Made by a program: the position numbers and the translations under genes | Part shown: piece after piece, positions 25,316-35,527 of the stretch | Numbering within the stretch: position 1 is the stretch's first letter | Layout of the letters: each line of letters begins with the position of its first letter | The notes under the pieces: model-generated | What the model saw: the letters and a program-made list of their open reading frames with translations, nothing else | Databases searched by the model: none | What the model was told of the DNA's origin: nothing | Source of the DNA: Sedimenticola hydrogenitrophicus | Lineage (GTDB): Bacteria > Pseudomonadota > Gammaproteobacteria > Chromatiales > Chromatiaceae | Length of the DNA: 64,000 nucleotides | Direction: 5' to 3' | Assembly: GCF_025175675.1 (NCBI RefSeq) | Contig: NZ_JANIOA010000012.1 | Location: 49,149 to 113,148 of the forward strand

Positions 25316-25951
25316 TCAGTTACTCTTCTGCTCCGCCGGCTGTTGCTGTTGCTGCTGTTGCTCCGGCTGTTGCTCCTGCTGCTGCTCCGGCTGTTGCTCA
25401 GGCTGTTGCTGCTCAAATGCAGAGAATTCACTGATGGGCCGGTCATCCGGCTGCACAACTAGATATTGATCTTCCGTGTATTCTTCACGGGAGGTCAACT
25501 CTTCCTGGGTAGTGCTGAGATGCAGTTTCTGCTCCTCCAGGCGCAGTTCACTGAGCGGTACCACATGCTCGCTGCCGCCAATGAGCCCCAGGAAACCACC
25601 GGTGGAGATGACGGCATAGATCTCGCCGCCCCCCCGGTTACTCACCACATCACTGATCCTGCCGATGGCCTCGCCGTCGCTACCGATCACCTCCTGTCTG
25701 CGCAGGTCATCGGGTGTCAGGGCGAGCATGGAACTGGGTTCGGCAGCCCCCGGCTGCTCCGCGGTTCCGGTCTGTTTATCCATCGGCTGTGGGGTGCTCG
25801 GGGAAGACTGCGGAGACTCCTGCATCGGTTGATCCGGTGTCACGCCCGGCGCCTCGGGTGCTTGTGCTGCATGTTCCGCACCCAGCACGGGCCCGGCGAT
25901 CAGGGCGGCGATAGCGCCTGCCAATAGTGTTTTACGATATCCCTTATTCAT
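25316..25951 (-). CDS. Exported PRC-barrel protein with Gln-rich tail
   Basis: 211 residues: signal peptide (LLAGAIAALIAGPVLGA), a Pro/Gln/Ser-rich linker (about 25-75), then a PRC-barrel domain (RRQEVIGSDGEAIGRISDVVSNRGGGEIYAVISTGGFLGLIGGSEHVVPLSELRLEEQKLHL). The C-terminal 45 residues are low complexity, made of QQ-P-E repeats. PRC barrels mediate protein interactions and stress responses. The tail's CAG/CTG-type codons form an imperfect microsatellite, so length variation between strains is likely. Nothing indicates a catalytic role. Confidence 0.8.
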   Translation of the reverse strand: MNKGYRKTLLAGAIAALIAGPVLGAEHAAQAPEAPGVTPDQPMQESPQSSPSTPQPMDKQTGTAEQPGAAEPSSMLALTPDDLRRQEVIGSDGEAIGRISDVVSNRGGGEIYAVISTGGFLGLIGGSEHVVPLSELRLEEQKLHLSTTQEELTSREEYTEDQYLVVQPDDRPISEFSAFEQQQPEQQPEQQQEQQPEQQQQQQQPAEQKSN

Positions 25952-26257
25952 GACTTCCTCCTGCCTTTCGGCATCGTTTGCATTAACCTCTCCGTATCGG
26001 ATTCGATGCGGTGGGTTCCGTTCACTACCTAATTCTGCAATTTACTTGCCAGAATTGATTGGAGGCTGAAGCTGGGGTGCACAAGCCTTAGCGGACGGGG
26101 GTTCTGGAGGGCTAGGCGGCCACAGCGGGAGGCTGCCGGGATATGCGTAGCGGAGAGACGGCGAATTTGCCCGGCATAGCCCCGCTTTCCGTCGCCGGAA
26201 GGCGACGGAATTTAACGGGGCATGCGGGAGGGCGGATGGATTAGCTGTTGCGGCGGC
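25952..26257. other. 306-bp intergenic region
   Basis: No gene is seen. A strong hairpin TTCCGTCGCC / GGCGACGGAA lies at about 26187-26210, 3' of the retropepsin-like gene, without a clear T-run; it could still end that transcript. Confidence 0.5.
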
Positions 26258-26755
26258 TCACTTTTCCGGTGCACCGGCCAGCAGCGCGGGGTTGACGCAG
26301 TTGCTGAGCATCAGGCTCGGGGGTTCGAAGGAGAAGATGAATGGCCCAGCCTGTTTCAGGGCGCTCAGACCCAGAATCTGGCGTGTCTTGCCGGGGAACA
26401 CCGCCGCCTCGACATTGCTGAGATGGCAACCACCGCCGATATTGAGACTGGCCAGGCGATACACCGGGACCACCATTTCCGTGCCGTTGGCCAGAATTCC
26501 GATCAGGTCACGCAGATATTCCGCCTGCTTGGTGCGCTTCAGTTCCGCCAGGGTCACCTCATTGATGGTGGTGTAGCCAGAACCGGTATCCACCATGAAC
26601 TCCATGGCTTCCAGATCGCCGGCTACTGCCTTGACATAATAGGTGGTGGCGTTGCCGGTGCGCATCGGAACGCTGGTGCCGAATTCGGCGGCTACGGCAG
26701 TAGCACCGAGGATCAGCGCGCACACTCCGGTGAAGGTTGTCATCAGAATTTTCAT
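26258..26755 (-). CDS. Retropepsin-like aspartic protease-fold protein
   Basis: 165 residues with a signal peptide (MKILMTTFTGVCALILGATAVAA). The catalytic motif D-T-G is in MEFMVDTGSGYTTIN, and the second hydrophobic-hydrophobic-Gly motif is ILGLSALKQ, as in clan AA single-domain retropepsins that must dimerise. It is exported to the periplasm; its target is unknown. Substrate and activity are not demonstrated for most bacterial members. Monocistronic. Confidence 0.82.
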   Translation of the reverse strand: MKILMTTFTGVCALILGATAVAAEFGTSVPMRTGNATTYYVKAVAGDLEAMEFMVDTGSGYTTINEVTLAELKRTKQAEYLRDLIGILANGTEMVVPVYRLASLNIGGGCHLSNVEAAVFPGKTRQILGLSALKQAGPFIFSFEPPSLMLSNCVNPALLAGAPEK

Positions 26756-27352
26756 GGTTCAGTAACTCGTGTCGGGTTCAGTAGGACCTGTACACTTCAA
26801 CAGGCAAGCCTGCGTAAATTGATTCCCAAAATATAAACCTTGGATATATATGGGAATAATCTATCACCCATTGTATCGGCGGTCGGTCGGTAATCTTTAA
26901 CGACGGAGATCCTTCTGCTTGGGTTTCTTATATCATGAGGCTGACCGGAAAGCACCCGGCGAGCAACTCCGGATAGCCCGGAAATAGCACCGGATCACAC
27001 CCGAAACCTGGAAGCTGTTTTCCGGCTGAACGAACGGATTCCGTTTCTTCAGAATAGGGTTACCGCGTAAGCGCCACAAGCCACCATCATCCGCTGCTGC
27101 CCATACTGCGGAAAATGAATTAAACATCTATAAAAACAAATGGTTGCGCGCTATTATGGCGTGCCATCAGCTGGCCGTAAACCATAAAATAACAAGGGAA
27201 ATATCATCAGGAAAATGGCTTGGAGTCACCCTTCACGATCCATTTTGCCGAATCAGGCAAGTAAGCACGAGTCGATTAGTCGTTTCTGTTTGCGTTCGTT
27301 TGTCACTGATCCCGACAAACTGGAGGGGTAACGTTCCTGTCACTGTTTCGCT
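26756..27352. other. 597-bp intergenic region, no gene seen
   Basis: AT-rich near 26820-26870 (AAATATAAACC, GGATATATATGGG), with scattered short open frames, none with a ribosome site or a recognisable product. It separates the retropepsin-like gene from the end of the signalling operon. No repeat family member is found in it, which is unusual for this window. Confidence 0.5.
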
Positions 27353-30300
27353 TCAGTCGTCCGCTTCCGGCCTGATGATCTCCTGCAGGGTCCGCAGGGC
27401 CTGTTCATAGTCGAATCGGTCGAGCTGCCGGGTAAATTCCCCATAGCGACTGCCCAGCCTGAGGCGCAGCAGGTCGGCTGAGTCGCGGGCCAGCTGATTG
27501 GCACGGGTGTTATCCTCACTGAGCAGGCGCTCCAGCTCCTTGAAGAGCTGCACCGACTGTTCGTTGGTGATGCCGGTGGGGAGCGGTGCGGAAACCGCTT
27601 CCCCGGATAGACCATCTATCACCCCGACCAGTTGTCCCAATGCCTGCTCACACTGCCGGATCATTTGATCGCACGCTGCGGGCGCCGCCTCTTCCCGCAG
27701 CGCCCGGTCCAGCGCGCCGGCCAATTCGGCAATCCCCTCGGCACCCAGGGTGGCGGCGACCCCCTTCAGTTCATGGGTCAGCTGTTGGGCCGCCCGGGTG
27801 TTTTCCTGTTCCAGCAGGCGCTTTATCTCCGTTACATCCCCCCGGTGGGCATCGGCAAACATGTGCAACAGCTGCTGATATCTGGCCGGATTCTGCTTGA
27901 CGGCGGCGATGCCCCGGGCGGGATTCAGCCCCGGGATTTCTGTCAGTTGGGCGGGGATGGCGCTCAAGGGGAGCTGCCCGGACTTTTCCCCGGTCGTGGT
28001 GCCGGATGGAACGGTGGACTCCGTCCCCCGCTCAGGCGGTTCGAGCCAGCGCAGCAGGGTGGTATAGAGGTCCTCCGGGTTCACCGGCTTGGCGACAAAG
28101 TCGTTCATCCCGGCATCAAGACAGGCGCGCCGGTCCTCATCGAAGGCGTTGGCGGTCATGGCCAGGATCGGCAGGTCGGCGTTGTCGGGTCGTGCGCGGA
28201 GCGCCCGGGTCGCGGTCAGACCGTCCATCTCCGGCATCTGCACATCCATCAACACCAGGTCATAGTGGTTGGCCGCGGCCTTCTCCAGGGCAATGCGGCC
28301 GTTTTCCGCCGTGTCCACCGACAGGCCGACCCCATGCAGCAGTTCCAGGGCCACCTCCCGATTGATCGGGTTGTCTTCGGCCAGCAGGAGGCGGCGGCGG
28401 GCGTGTTTCCGGCGCAACTGGGATTCAGCGTCGCGTGGCGTGGCGATCGATTCGCTGGTCATGATACCGTGCCCGCGCTGCAGCCAGACGGCAAACCAGA
28501 AGCGGCTGCCCTGGCCGGGCTGGCTCTCGACCCCGCTGTCACCCCCCATCATGAGTGCCAGTCGACGGGTAATGGCCAGCCCGAGACCGGTGCCGCCAAA
28601 GCGGCGGGTGGTGGAGATGTCTGCCTGCTCGAAGGACTGGAACAGCTTCGACAGCTGCTCCGGGGCGATACCGATTCCGCTGTCCCGCACCTCGAAGCGG
28701 ATGTACAGCCGGTTGTCCCGCTGATCCAGCAGTTGGGCACGCAGGGTGATGCTGCCCCGCTCGGTAAACTTGACCGCGTTGCTGGCGTAGTTGAGGAACG
28801 CCTGGCGCAGCCGGGTGACATCGCCACGCAACCAGGCGGGGACATTATCGGTGTCGATGGTCACCGACAGGCCCTTGGCGTTGGCCGCTTCGCCAATCAG
28901 CGAACGGACATGGTCCAGTATCGAGGCGAGGGCGAAGTCGGTCTGTTCCAGTTCCAGCCGTCCGGCCTCGATTTTCGACAGGTCGAGCACGTCGTTGATG
29001 ATCGACAGCAGATGCTGCGCGGCGCTGTCGATCTTGTCCAGGCGCTCGATCTGGCGCGGCGTGGCGCCGTCGCGGCGCAGCAGGTGGGTCAGTCCGAGGA
29101 TGGCATTCATCGGGGTGCGGATTTCATGGCTCATGTTGGCCAGGAAGGTGCTTTTGGCCTGGTTGGCGGTGTCGGCCAGGGCGCGCGCCACCTCCAGCTC
29201 CGCCGTGCGGCTGGCCACCAGCTCCTCCAGGTGATGGCGGTGCCGGTCCAGCTCCTCGCCCAGGCGTTTCTTCTCGGTGATGTCCTCCTTGACCGCGACA
29301 TAGTGGGAGATGCGGCCGTCGGGCTGGCGCAGTGGGGTGATAATGGCGAACTCCACGAACTCGCTGCCGTCGCGGCGGCGATTGTGGAACTCGCCCTTCC
29401 AGGTGTGTCCTTCGGTCAAGGTCGCCCACATCTCTCGATAGGTCTCCGGCGGCGTCTTGCCGGTCTTCAGGATGCGCGGATTGTGCCCCAGTACCTCTTC
29501 CCGGCGGTAGCCGGTGTTCTGCACGAAGGTCTCGTTTACATATTCGATCTCGCCCTGCAGATTGGTGAACACGATGCTCTCCGGACTCTGCTCGACGGCC
29601 AGGGAGAGTTCGCGCAACTGCTCCTCGTCCTGCCGCCGCTGGGTTACGTCGGTGAAGGCACCCACCAGGCGTAACGCCTTGCCCTGGGAGTTGCGTGACA
29701 CGATCTGCCCCTGGTCGAGCACCCAGAGGTAGCGGCCGTCGGCGTGGCGTAGACGATACTCGGCCACATAGTGCGCGTCGCTCCTGAAGGCGTCCTTGAG
29801 CCGGCTGTTGACCAACTGCCGGTCATCGGGATGGATCAGCGCATAATAGAATTCGACCCCATGCTCGGGCAGATCGTCGGTGATGCCCAGCAGTTCACAC
29901 CAGCGCGGGTTGTGCTTGATCCGGCCGCTGGGCAGGTCCCAGTCCCAAACCGCCTCCTGGGTGGCGGCGAGGGCATAGTTCAACCGTGTCATGCTCTCCT
30001 GCAGCTCGGCGTGGGCCGCTTCAGCGCGCGCCCGGGCGGCCAGCGCATCCTCCATCAGATTCAGTGCCGCCAGGCGTGCCTGGTGCTGCTCCTGCAGCAT
30101 CGAAGCCTGGGCCTCACGCAGTCCCTGTTCGGCGGTGCGGCGGGCCCGGCGCTCTTGCGCATCCGCCAGTACGCGCTGGATGGCCGGCCAGAGTCGCACC
30201 AGGCTCTCCTTGAGGACAAAATCGTTCAGCCCCAGGCGCAGCAATTCCACTGCCGTCTCCTCGCCGACGCTACCGGAGACCAGGACCACCGGCAGGTCGG

Positions 30301-30532
30301 GTTCGGCCGTGCGGACCTGTCGCAGGGTCTCGCGGAAGTCCATGCCCGGGACCGAGTAATCGGAGAGCAGCAGGTCCCAGCGGGTCTGCAGGGCCTCCTC
30401 CAGCTCCGCCTTATTCACGACACGCCGACACTTGATGGTGATGCCTTGTTGACGCAGATGGCGTTCCAGCAGCAGGAAATCCGCTTCGCTATCCTCGATC
30501 ACCAGCAATTTGAGGGGGACGTTCATCGCCAA
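27353..30532 (-). CDS. Hybrid histidine kinase (REC-PAS-PAS-HisKA-HATPase-REC-Hpt)
   Basis: 1059-residue soluble phosphorelay protein. The N-terminal REC has Asp58 in [10 protein letters not shown] and Lys108. Two PAS folds lie at about 183-300 and 305-425, each ending in a V-x-D-I/V-T motif. HisKA has His469 in [14 protein letters not shown], and the HATPase domain follows at about 575-690. A second REC (about 710-825) has Asp in [13 protein letters not shown] and Lys in NDFVAKPVN. An Hpt domain has His in [14 protein letters not shown]. There are no membrane helices. The N-terminal REC suggests it is fed by the upstream kinase. It is the last gene of the five-gene operon, one base after the small regulator. 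Confidence 0.93.
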   Translation of the reverse strand: MAMNVPLKLLVIEDSEADFLLLERHLRQQGITIKCRRVVNKAELEEALQTRWDLLLSDYSVPGMDFRETLRQVRTAEPDLPVVLVSGSVGEETAVELLRLGLNDFVLKESLVRLWPAIQRVLADAQERRARRTAEQGLREAQASMLQEQHQARLAALNLMEDALAARARAEAAHAELQESMTRLNYALAATQEAVWDWDLPSGRIKHNPRWCELLGITDDLPEHGVEFYYALIHPDDRQLVNSRLKDAFRSDAHYVAEYRLRHADGRYLWVLDQGQIVSRNSQGKALRLVGAFTDVTQRRQDEEQLRELSLAVEQSPESIVFTNLQGEIEYVNETFVQNTGYRREEVLGHNPRILKTGKTPPETYREMWATLTEGHTWKGEFHNRRRDGSEFVEFAIITPLRQPDGRISHYVAVKEDITEKKRLGEELDRHRHHLEELVASRTAELEVARALADTANQAKSTFLANMSHEIRTPMNAILGLTHLLRRDGATPRQIERLDKIDSAAQHLLSIINDVLDLSKIEAGRLELEQTDFALASILDHVRSLIGEAANAKGLSVTIDTDNVPAWLRGDVTRLRQAFLNYASNAVKFTERGSITLRAQLLDQRDNRLYIRFEVRDSGIGIAPEQLSKLFQSFEQADISTTRRFGGTGLGLAITRRLALMMGGDSGVESQPGQGSRFWFAVWLQRGHGIMTSESIATPRDAESQLRRKHARRRLLLAEDNPINREVALELLHGVGLSVDTAENGRIALEKAAANHYDLVLMDVQMPEMDGLTATRALRARPDNADLPILAMTANAFDEDRRACLDAGMNDFVAKPVNPEDLYTTLLRWLEPPERGTESTVPSGTTTGEKSGQLPLSAIPAQLTEIPGLNPARGIAAVKQNPARYQQLLHMFADAHRGDVTEIKRLLEQENTRAAQQLTHELKGVAATLGAEGIAELAGALDRALREEAAPAACDQMIRQCEQALGQLVGVIDGLSGEAVSAPLPTGITNEQSVQLFKELERLLSEDNTRANQLARDSADLLRLRLGSRYGEFTRQLDRFDYEQALRTLQEIIRPEADD

Positions 30533-30973
30533 TCAATACTCCGGTGGCGCGATGTTGGTCGCCAGCCAGTAAATGCCCAGATGGGCCACAGTCTCGGCAA
30601 ATTCGGCAAACGCCACCGGCTTGCGCACAAAACTGTTGCAACCGCTTTCGTAGCTCCGCAGCCGATCCTGCTCGTCATCGGAGGAGGTGAGTATCACCAC
30701 CGGCAACAGGGCGGTCCTGGGGTCGCCGCGCAGCCGCTCCAGCACCTCCAGACCGGAGAGGCGCGGCAGGCCGATATCGAGCATCACCACGGTGGGCAGG
30801 GCCGGTCCCGCCCGGTCGGCGAACTCGCCTTCCTGGAACAGGTAGTCGAGCGCCTGCTGGCCGTCCCGCACCACCTCCACCCGGTTGGCCAGTTTGGCGT
30901 TGCGCAGGGCGCGCAGGGTAAGCAGTTCATCCTGGGGATTGTCCTCCACCAGGAGGATCATCTTTTCATTCAT
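30533..30973 (-). CDS. Single-domain response regulator (Rcp1-like)
   Basis: 146 residues, receiver domain only: acidic pair in ILLVEDNPQDELL, phospho-Asp in PTVVMLDIGLPRLSG, Thr/Ser in VVILTSSDDEQD and Lys in NSFVRKPVAFAEF. The NPQDELLTLRAL start and C-terminal YWLA are typical of the regulators paired with phytochrome-type kinases. It starts within the last codons of the upstream kinase (8-base overlap), with GGAGAGG as ribosome site, so the two are translationally coupled. As it has no output domain, it probably shuttles phosphate to the hybrid kinase or modulates another protein. Confidence 0.9.
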   Translation of the reverse strand: MNEKMILLVEDNPQDELLTLRALRNAKLANRVEVVRDGQQALDYLFQEGEFADRAGPALPTVVMLDIGLPRLSGLEVLERLRGDPRTALLPVVILTSSDDEQDRLRSYESGCNSFVRKPVAFAEFAETVAHLGIYWLATNIAPPEY

Positions 30974-33626
30974 TAAACCTCTCCTTGTCACTCGTTGTGG
31001 TAGCCACGATGGTGCTGTCCACGATGGTGTCCGGCAGGGAGAAGCGAAATAGCGCCCCCTTGCCTGTTTCGCCCCGTCCCTCTATCTGTCCACCATGCCT
31101 GTTGATGATGCGCTGCACGGTGGCCAGCCCAATGCCGATGCCCGGGAACTCCTCCTGGCGGTGCAGCCGCTGGAAGGGTGAAAACAGCCGCGTGGCGTGG
31201 CCCATGTCAAACCCGGCTCCGTTGTCGGCGATGCAGAAGCGGCGGTCGTCGGCCTGTCCCTCGCTATAGACCCGGATGTGCGGGTTGGTCGTCCGGGCGG
31301 TGTACTTCCAGGCATTGCCGAGCAGATTGTGCATGACGATCTCGATCATGGACAGATCGCCGTCGACCCGAAGCCCGGCCTCGATGGAGACACTCACCTG
31401 GCGTTGCGGGTCGGACTGTGCCAACTCCTCGAGCAGACGTTGCGCAAGGTCGCTGAGGTCCACCCGTTCGCACTTCAGCGGACCCCGGTTGATGCGCGAG
31501 AGCGCCAACAGGGCATCGATCAGTTTTCCCATGCGCTGGCTGGCGAGCTCGATCTGGCGCAGATATCCCCGCGCCTCCTCCTGCAGCTGGTCGCCGAAAT
31601 CCTCCGCCAGGGCCTGGCTGAAACCGCTCATCGCCCGTAGCGGGGCCCGCAGGTCATGGGAGACGGCATAGGCAAAGGCATCCAGCTCCCGGTTGGCGGC
31701 GCTGAGCTCGGCGGTGCGCTCGGCCACGCGCCGCTCCAGGTCGGCGTTGAGGCGGCGAATCTCCTGCTCGGCCAGTTTGCGCTCGGTGATGTCCTGCACC
31801 GTGCCGCGCAGGCTGATCACCTTGCCCTGGGCGTCCCGGGTGGCCTCGCCGCGGGCCACGATCCAGCGATGGTTGCCGTCGGGACGGATCACCTCGGCGT
31901 CGCACAAATAGGGAGTCCCCTCCTTAAGGCCCTGCTCAACCGCAACGGTCAGTCTCTCCCAGCTCTCCTCGGTGAAGTATTCGCGGACCTCCGGGTAGAC
32001 CGCCGCCGGCAGTGCGGGATCGCGCCCATAAATGCGGTAGATTTCGTCCGACCAGCTGTGTATGTCGTTCACCAGATCCCAGCTCCAGTTGCCGACCCCG
32101 GCCAGCTGCTGTGCCTGGCGCAACTCCGCCTCGCTACGTCGCAGCGTCTCCTCGGCCTGCCGTTGCCTGGTGATGTTACGCAGGTTGATCACCGCCCCCA
32201 GCACCTCCTCCTGTCGCCGGTAGGGGAGGAATTCGGCGCTCAGCATCCGCGTTAGGCCGTCTGGAAAGCGCGGCTCCAGGACGAAATACTGCGCCTCGCC
32301 GGCCAGTGCCCGATCCATATGGGGGGCGATCTCCCGATAGGCCAGCGGGCCGACAACCTCTTCGACATGGCGCAGCCGCAAGCCTGCCGGGGTGGTGTTG
32401 AAGGGCTCGGCATAGGCGGGGTTGGCCAGCAGATAGCGTTGCTCCTGGTCCACGAAGGCGAGCATGTCACCCGAGGTGGAGACAATCTGCTCGTAGCGCT
32501 GCAATTCGGCGACATGGTTTTTCAGCGCCGCGTTGCTGGAGATCAGCTTTTCGGTCATGGCATTGAAGGAGCGGGCCAGGGCGCCAATCTCGTCCCCCCC
32601 GGCGCTATCCGCACGGCACGTGAGTTCCCCCTCGGTCACGGCCTGGGCGGTGCGGGTCAGGGCAATGATCGGGCGGCTGATGGAGCGGGCGATGTACCAC
32701 GAGGCCAGCACCACCAGAGCGGTAATGGCGATGATCAGATAGATCAGCAGTTCCACCAGGCGGTCCACGGGGGCGAGGACTTCCGCCTGGTCAATCTTGG
32801 TCAGCAATCCCCAGCCGTACTGCGGTATCTGCCGGACGGCGGCGAGCACGCTGCGGCCGCGGTAGTCGGTACCGCTAAACATTTGTGGCGCGGTCAGCCG
32901 CAGGCTCTGGACCGCCGGTGAGGCCAGTTCACCCATGGGGAGTGAGCGCTTGAGGGCGGTATCCGGGGCGAACCGGGCCGGGGTGAGGAACAGCGCATCG
33001 CCGCTGCCGCTTCTGCCGATCAGCAGGGTCTCCCCAGTGGCGCCGAGACCGGTGTAGTCCTGTATCAGATCGAGCAGTTTCTGCCCCGTCGCCTCGATGA
33101 CCAGTAGGCCCAGTACCCGGTCATTCAGCGACAGGGTGGCGGAGAGACGGATGCCGAGCTCGCCTCCCGGATAGGTGAAGAACCGGTCGACGCGAATCCG
33201 TTCCGTCCCGCCCTCCGGCGCTGTGTCCGGGGGTGCCTGCCGGCCCGGCTCGCGGCGGTCGGTGGAGGCGACAATACGGCCATCGGCGGTATGTATGGAG
33301 ATCTTTGTGAAATCGTCGATCTGTGCCCTGGCATCGCGCAGGATACGGTTCATCAGCGCCTGGTCGGCCGGGTTGGGCGTCTCCAGGAAACGTTCCAGGC
33401 TGAGGCGCAACTGGGTGCGGCTGGCCACCAGCAGCAGGCGTTCCCGGCTCTGCGCCAGCAGCGCTTCAAGTCGCTGCTGTTGAATCGCGGCAATCGCCTG
33501 CAACTGCGCGTGGGTCTGCTGGATGAGGGCATTGCGGCCGGCCACATAACTCAGGCCACCCAGTGACAGGGTGGCCGCCAGGGCCACGGCGAGAAACGCG
33601 AGGCTGAGTCGGGTGGCTATCTGCAT
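30966..33626 (-). CDS. Membrane sensor kinase (Cache-HAMP-PAS-PAS-HisKA)
   Basis: 886 residues. Helix 1 is at about 9-29, then a periplasmic Cache-like sensor to about residue 285 with a helical N-part (HAQLQAIAAIQQQRLEALLAQSRERLLL), then helix 2 (LIYLIIAITALVVLASWYIA) and HAMP (ARSISRPIIALTRTAQAVTEGEL). Two PAS domains follow, then a phytochrome-like HisKA with FAYAVSHDLRAPLRAMSGFSQ, and the HATPase with MHNLLGNAWKYT, DNGAGFDM and GIGIGLATV. It is coupled to the overlapping response regulator. The ligand is unknown; Cache sensors usually bind small organic acids, amino acids or amines. Confidence 0.92.
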   Translation of the reverse strand: MQIATRLSLAFLAVALAATLSLGGLSYVAGRNALIQQTHAQLQAIAAIQQQRLEALLAQSRERLLLVASRTQLRLSLERFLETPNPADQALMNRILRDARAQIDDFTKISIHTADGRIVASTDRREPGRQAPPDTAPEGGTERIRVDRFFTYPGGELGIRLSATLSLNDRVLGLLVIEATGQKLLDLIQDYTGLGATGETLLIGRSGSGDALFLTPARFAPDTALKRSLPMGELASPAVQSLRLTAPQMFSGTDYRGRSVLAAVRQIPQYGWGLLTKIDQAEVLAPVDRLVELLIYLIIAITALVVLASWYIARSISRPIIALTRTAQAVTEGELTCRADSAGGDEIGALARSFNAMTEKLISSNAALKNHVAELQRYEQIVSTSGDMLAFVDQEQRYLLANPAYAEPFNTTPAGLRLRHVEEVVGPLAYREIAPHMDRALAGEAQYFVLEPRFPDGLTRMLSAEFLPYRRQEEVLGAVINLRNITRQRQAEETLRRSEAELRQAQQLAGVGNWSWDLVNDIHSWSDEIYRIYGRDPALPAAVYPEVREYFTEESWERLTVAVEQGLKEGTPYLCDAEVIRPDGNHRWIVARGEATRDAQGKVISLRGTVQDITERKLAEQEIRRLNADLERRVAERTAELSAANRELDAFAYAVSHDLRAPLRAMSGFSQALAEDFGDQLQEEARGYLRQIELASQRMGKLIDALLALSRINRGPLKCERVDLSDLAQRLLEELAQSDPQRQVSVSIEAGLRVDGDLSMIEIVMHNLLGNAWKYTARTTNPHIRVYSEGQADDRRFCIADNGAGFDMGHATRLFSPFQRLHRQEEFPGIGIGLATVQRIINRHGGQIEGRGETGKGALFRFSLPDTIVDSTIVATTTSDKERFNE

Positions 33627-33707
33627 CAGGATCCTGTGTCGTTTATCATCCGTCGGGGGAGTGGCTTCGGCGGTCTGCCTCCCGCCTTCCAGGGTTGTGG
33701 ATTCTGC

Positions 33708-35525
33708 TCACGATTCCCGGCCCTCGCTTTGCCGATCCATGCCGTTGTCGAGAAAATTCAGTGGGTAGGGCGGTTCCTGGCCAAGCTGTCGCGACAGCGT
33801 ATTGATCTGGCGCTTGAGTTCAATCATGTCCAGCTCCCGCCCCACCGTGGCACGGTTGAAACGCTCCAGCTCTTCATTGCGCTGCGCCAGCTCCTCGGTC
33901 TGACGCTGCAGGGTTACCTCGAAATCCTTGCGCTCGGTGATGTCGCGTGAAACCCCGTACAGCCCCATGACTTCCCCGCGTTCATCGCGTAACGGGCCCT
34001 TGCCGGTGTGAAAAAAACGTTCGCTGCCAGCGACCGATATGACCTCTTCGAATATCCGGTGTACGCCTTCCGTCATCACCTGATGGTTGGCGGCGATCAT
34101 CTGTTCGGCCTTCGCTGCCGGAAACAGCACCCTTTCGTCCTGGCCGAGCACCTCCTCGGCGGTCTTGCCGGTAAACTGCTGGGCGGCCCGGTTGAAGAGG
34201 ATGAAACGGCCGTCCAGATCCAGGGCGAAGATCGCGTCCTCGGAGGCGTCGACGATGGCCCCCAGCAGCTTCAGTGCGTGCAGGCGATCCGTCTGGGCCT
34301 GGCGGGCGCTTTCGGCCCGTAGCAGTTGTTCGCGCTGGCGCAGCATCACCAGGCCGGCCCCGGCGACCAGCAGGGCGAGCAAGCCGGCCAGGCCGATCCA
34401 GAGGCTGCCCTCAATGGCCCCGTAGAGGAACTCGCTCCGGTCCACTTTGGCCAGCAGGAACCAGTCGGTCCCGGCGATCGCGCGCACCACGCCGATGGCC
34501 GGTTCGTCACGATAATCGAGCCCCTTCACCAGGGCACCCTGGCGTGCCTCGCCCCGCAGTACCTGCGCGGAGAGCAGTGCCAGGTTGCCCAGTGGCAGGC
34601 GGAAGTTCATCGCCGCGTCCGGGTGATGGCGCAGTTGGTTGAGGAACTGCACCTGGTCACCGTCGCGCCGGAACAGGACGGTATCGCCCGTGTCGCTGGG
34701 TATCGGCCAGGTCTGCAGGACCGGGTAGAGCCACTCCGCCAGATCGATGTGCAGCACCAGGCAGGGCGCGGGCTGGGCGATGACGAGCGGCACCACGAAA
34801 TCCAGATGGGTGGTGCCGTCCGGGTGGCGATAGGGTCCGGCCTGGTGGATCTGCCGGTCCCGTCTGACCTGTTCCAGGGCCGTCAGCAGATCCGGGGCCG
34901 TCCGTTCCGGTACGGCGCCGGTGCCCAACAGGTAGCGGCCTTGCGGATCAAACAGCTCAATGGCGCTGAAGCCATGGCTGCCGCGCATCTGCTCCAGGCG
35001 TGCGCGCAGGGCGTCCCGGGCGCGCTGGTCATCCCGCTCCTGCCAGCGCTGGAACTGCTCGGTGAAGAAGCTGTTGGACTGTATCAGGGCCGCTTCTTTC
35101 TCTCGTTCCACACGCCAGTCCGAGATCTGTCGCGACTTGAGATCGGCAATCACCTGCAGTCGGGCAAGCGCTTTTTCCTGTTCATGCTGCACCATAAGGC
35201 TGATACCGGCACCGGCCAACAGGACGATCAGGCCGGCCAGCAGCAGGAACTGGAACAAGCTCCGCCCTCCCAGGTGGATGGGGGCGGATTCGTCGCTGGC
35301 GGCCAGTCGCCTCATCAATCCATAGAGCAGTAGTGAAGTGACCACCACAAACACCCAACCTTTCAGGGTGCTGGCCAGGGTGAGGTTGGCAGTATCCTGG
35401 AACAGCCACTCCAGCGTTTTGTCCGAGAGCAGGATCCAGAGGGCGGCAAAGATGGCGTAGACGAGAACTATATAGAGTATATATCCCCGGCTGATATGGC
35501 TTTTCCGTGCGCGCTCGCGGGTCAT
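33708..35525 (-). CDS. Membrane PAS sensor without a kinase domain
   Basis: 605 residues. Two helices near the N-terminus (YILYIVLVYAIFAALWILL, GWVFVVVTSLLLYGLM) and a third (FLLLAGLIVLLAGAGISL) precede a periplasmic Cache-like region (about 112-370); a fourth helix (LWIGLAGLLALLVAGAGLVML), a PAS domain (about 420-530: LLGAIVDASEDAIFALDLDGR to YGVSRDITERK) and a short coiled coil follow. The protein stops just where HisKA would begin, so it has a sensor but no output domain. It may be a receptor that signals through partners, or a remnant of a longer kinase. It is second in the operon, 2 bases after the HD-GYP gene. Confidence 0.85.
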   Translation of the reverse strand: MTRERARKSHISRGYILYIVLVYAIFAALWILLSDKTLEWLFQDTANLTLASTLKGWVFVVVTSLLLYGLMRRLAASDESAPIHLGGRSLFQFLLLAGLIVLLAGAGISLMVQHEQEKALARLQVIADLKSRQISDWRVEREKEAALIQSNSFFTEQFQRWQERDDQRARDALRARLEQMRGSHGFSAIELFDPQGRYLLGTGAVPERTAPDLLTALEQVRRDRQIHQAGPYRHPDGTTHLDFVVPLVIAQPAPCLVLHIDLAEWLYPVLQTWPIPSDTGDTVLFRRDGDQVQFLNQLRHHPDAAMNFRLPLGNLALLSAQVLRGEARQGALVKGLDYRDEPAIGVVRAIAGTDWFLLAKVDRSEFLYGAIEGSLWIGLAGLLALLVAGAGLVMLRQREQLLRAESARQAQTDRLHALKLLGAIVDASEDAIFALDLDGRFILFNRAAQQFTGKTAEEVLGQDERVLFPAAKAEQMIAANHQVMTEGVHRIFEEVISVAGSERFFHTGKGPLRDERGEVMGLYGVSRDITERKDFEVTLQRQTEELAQRNEELERFNRATVGRELDMIELKRQINTLSRQLGQEPPYPLNFLDNGMDRQSEGRES

Positions 35526-35527
35526 GG

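Noticed and set aside
27632..29674. 680-codon open frame on the + strand
   Set aside because: It is antisense to the hybrid kinase, has no recognisable domain, and its Gly/Gln/His-rich composition is typical of shadow frames in GC-rich DNA.
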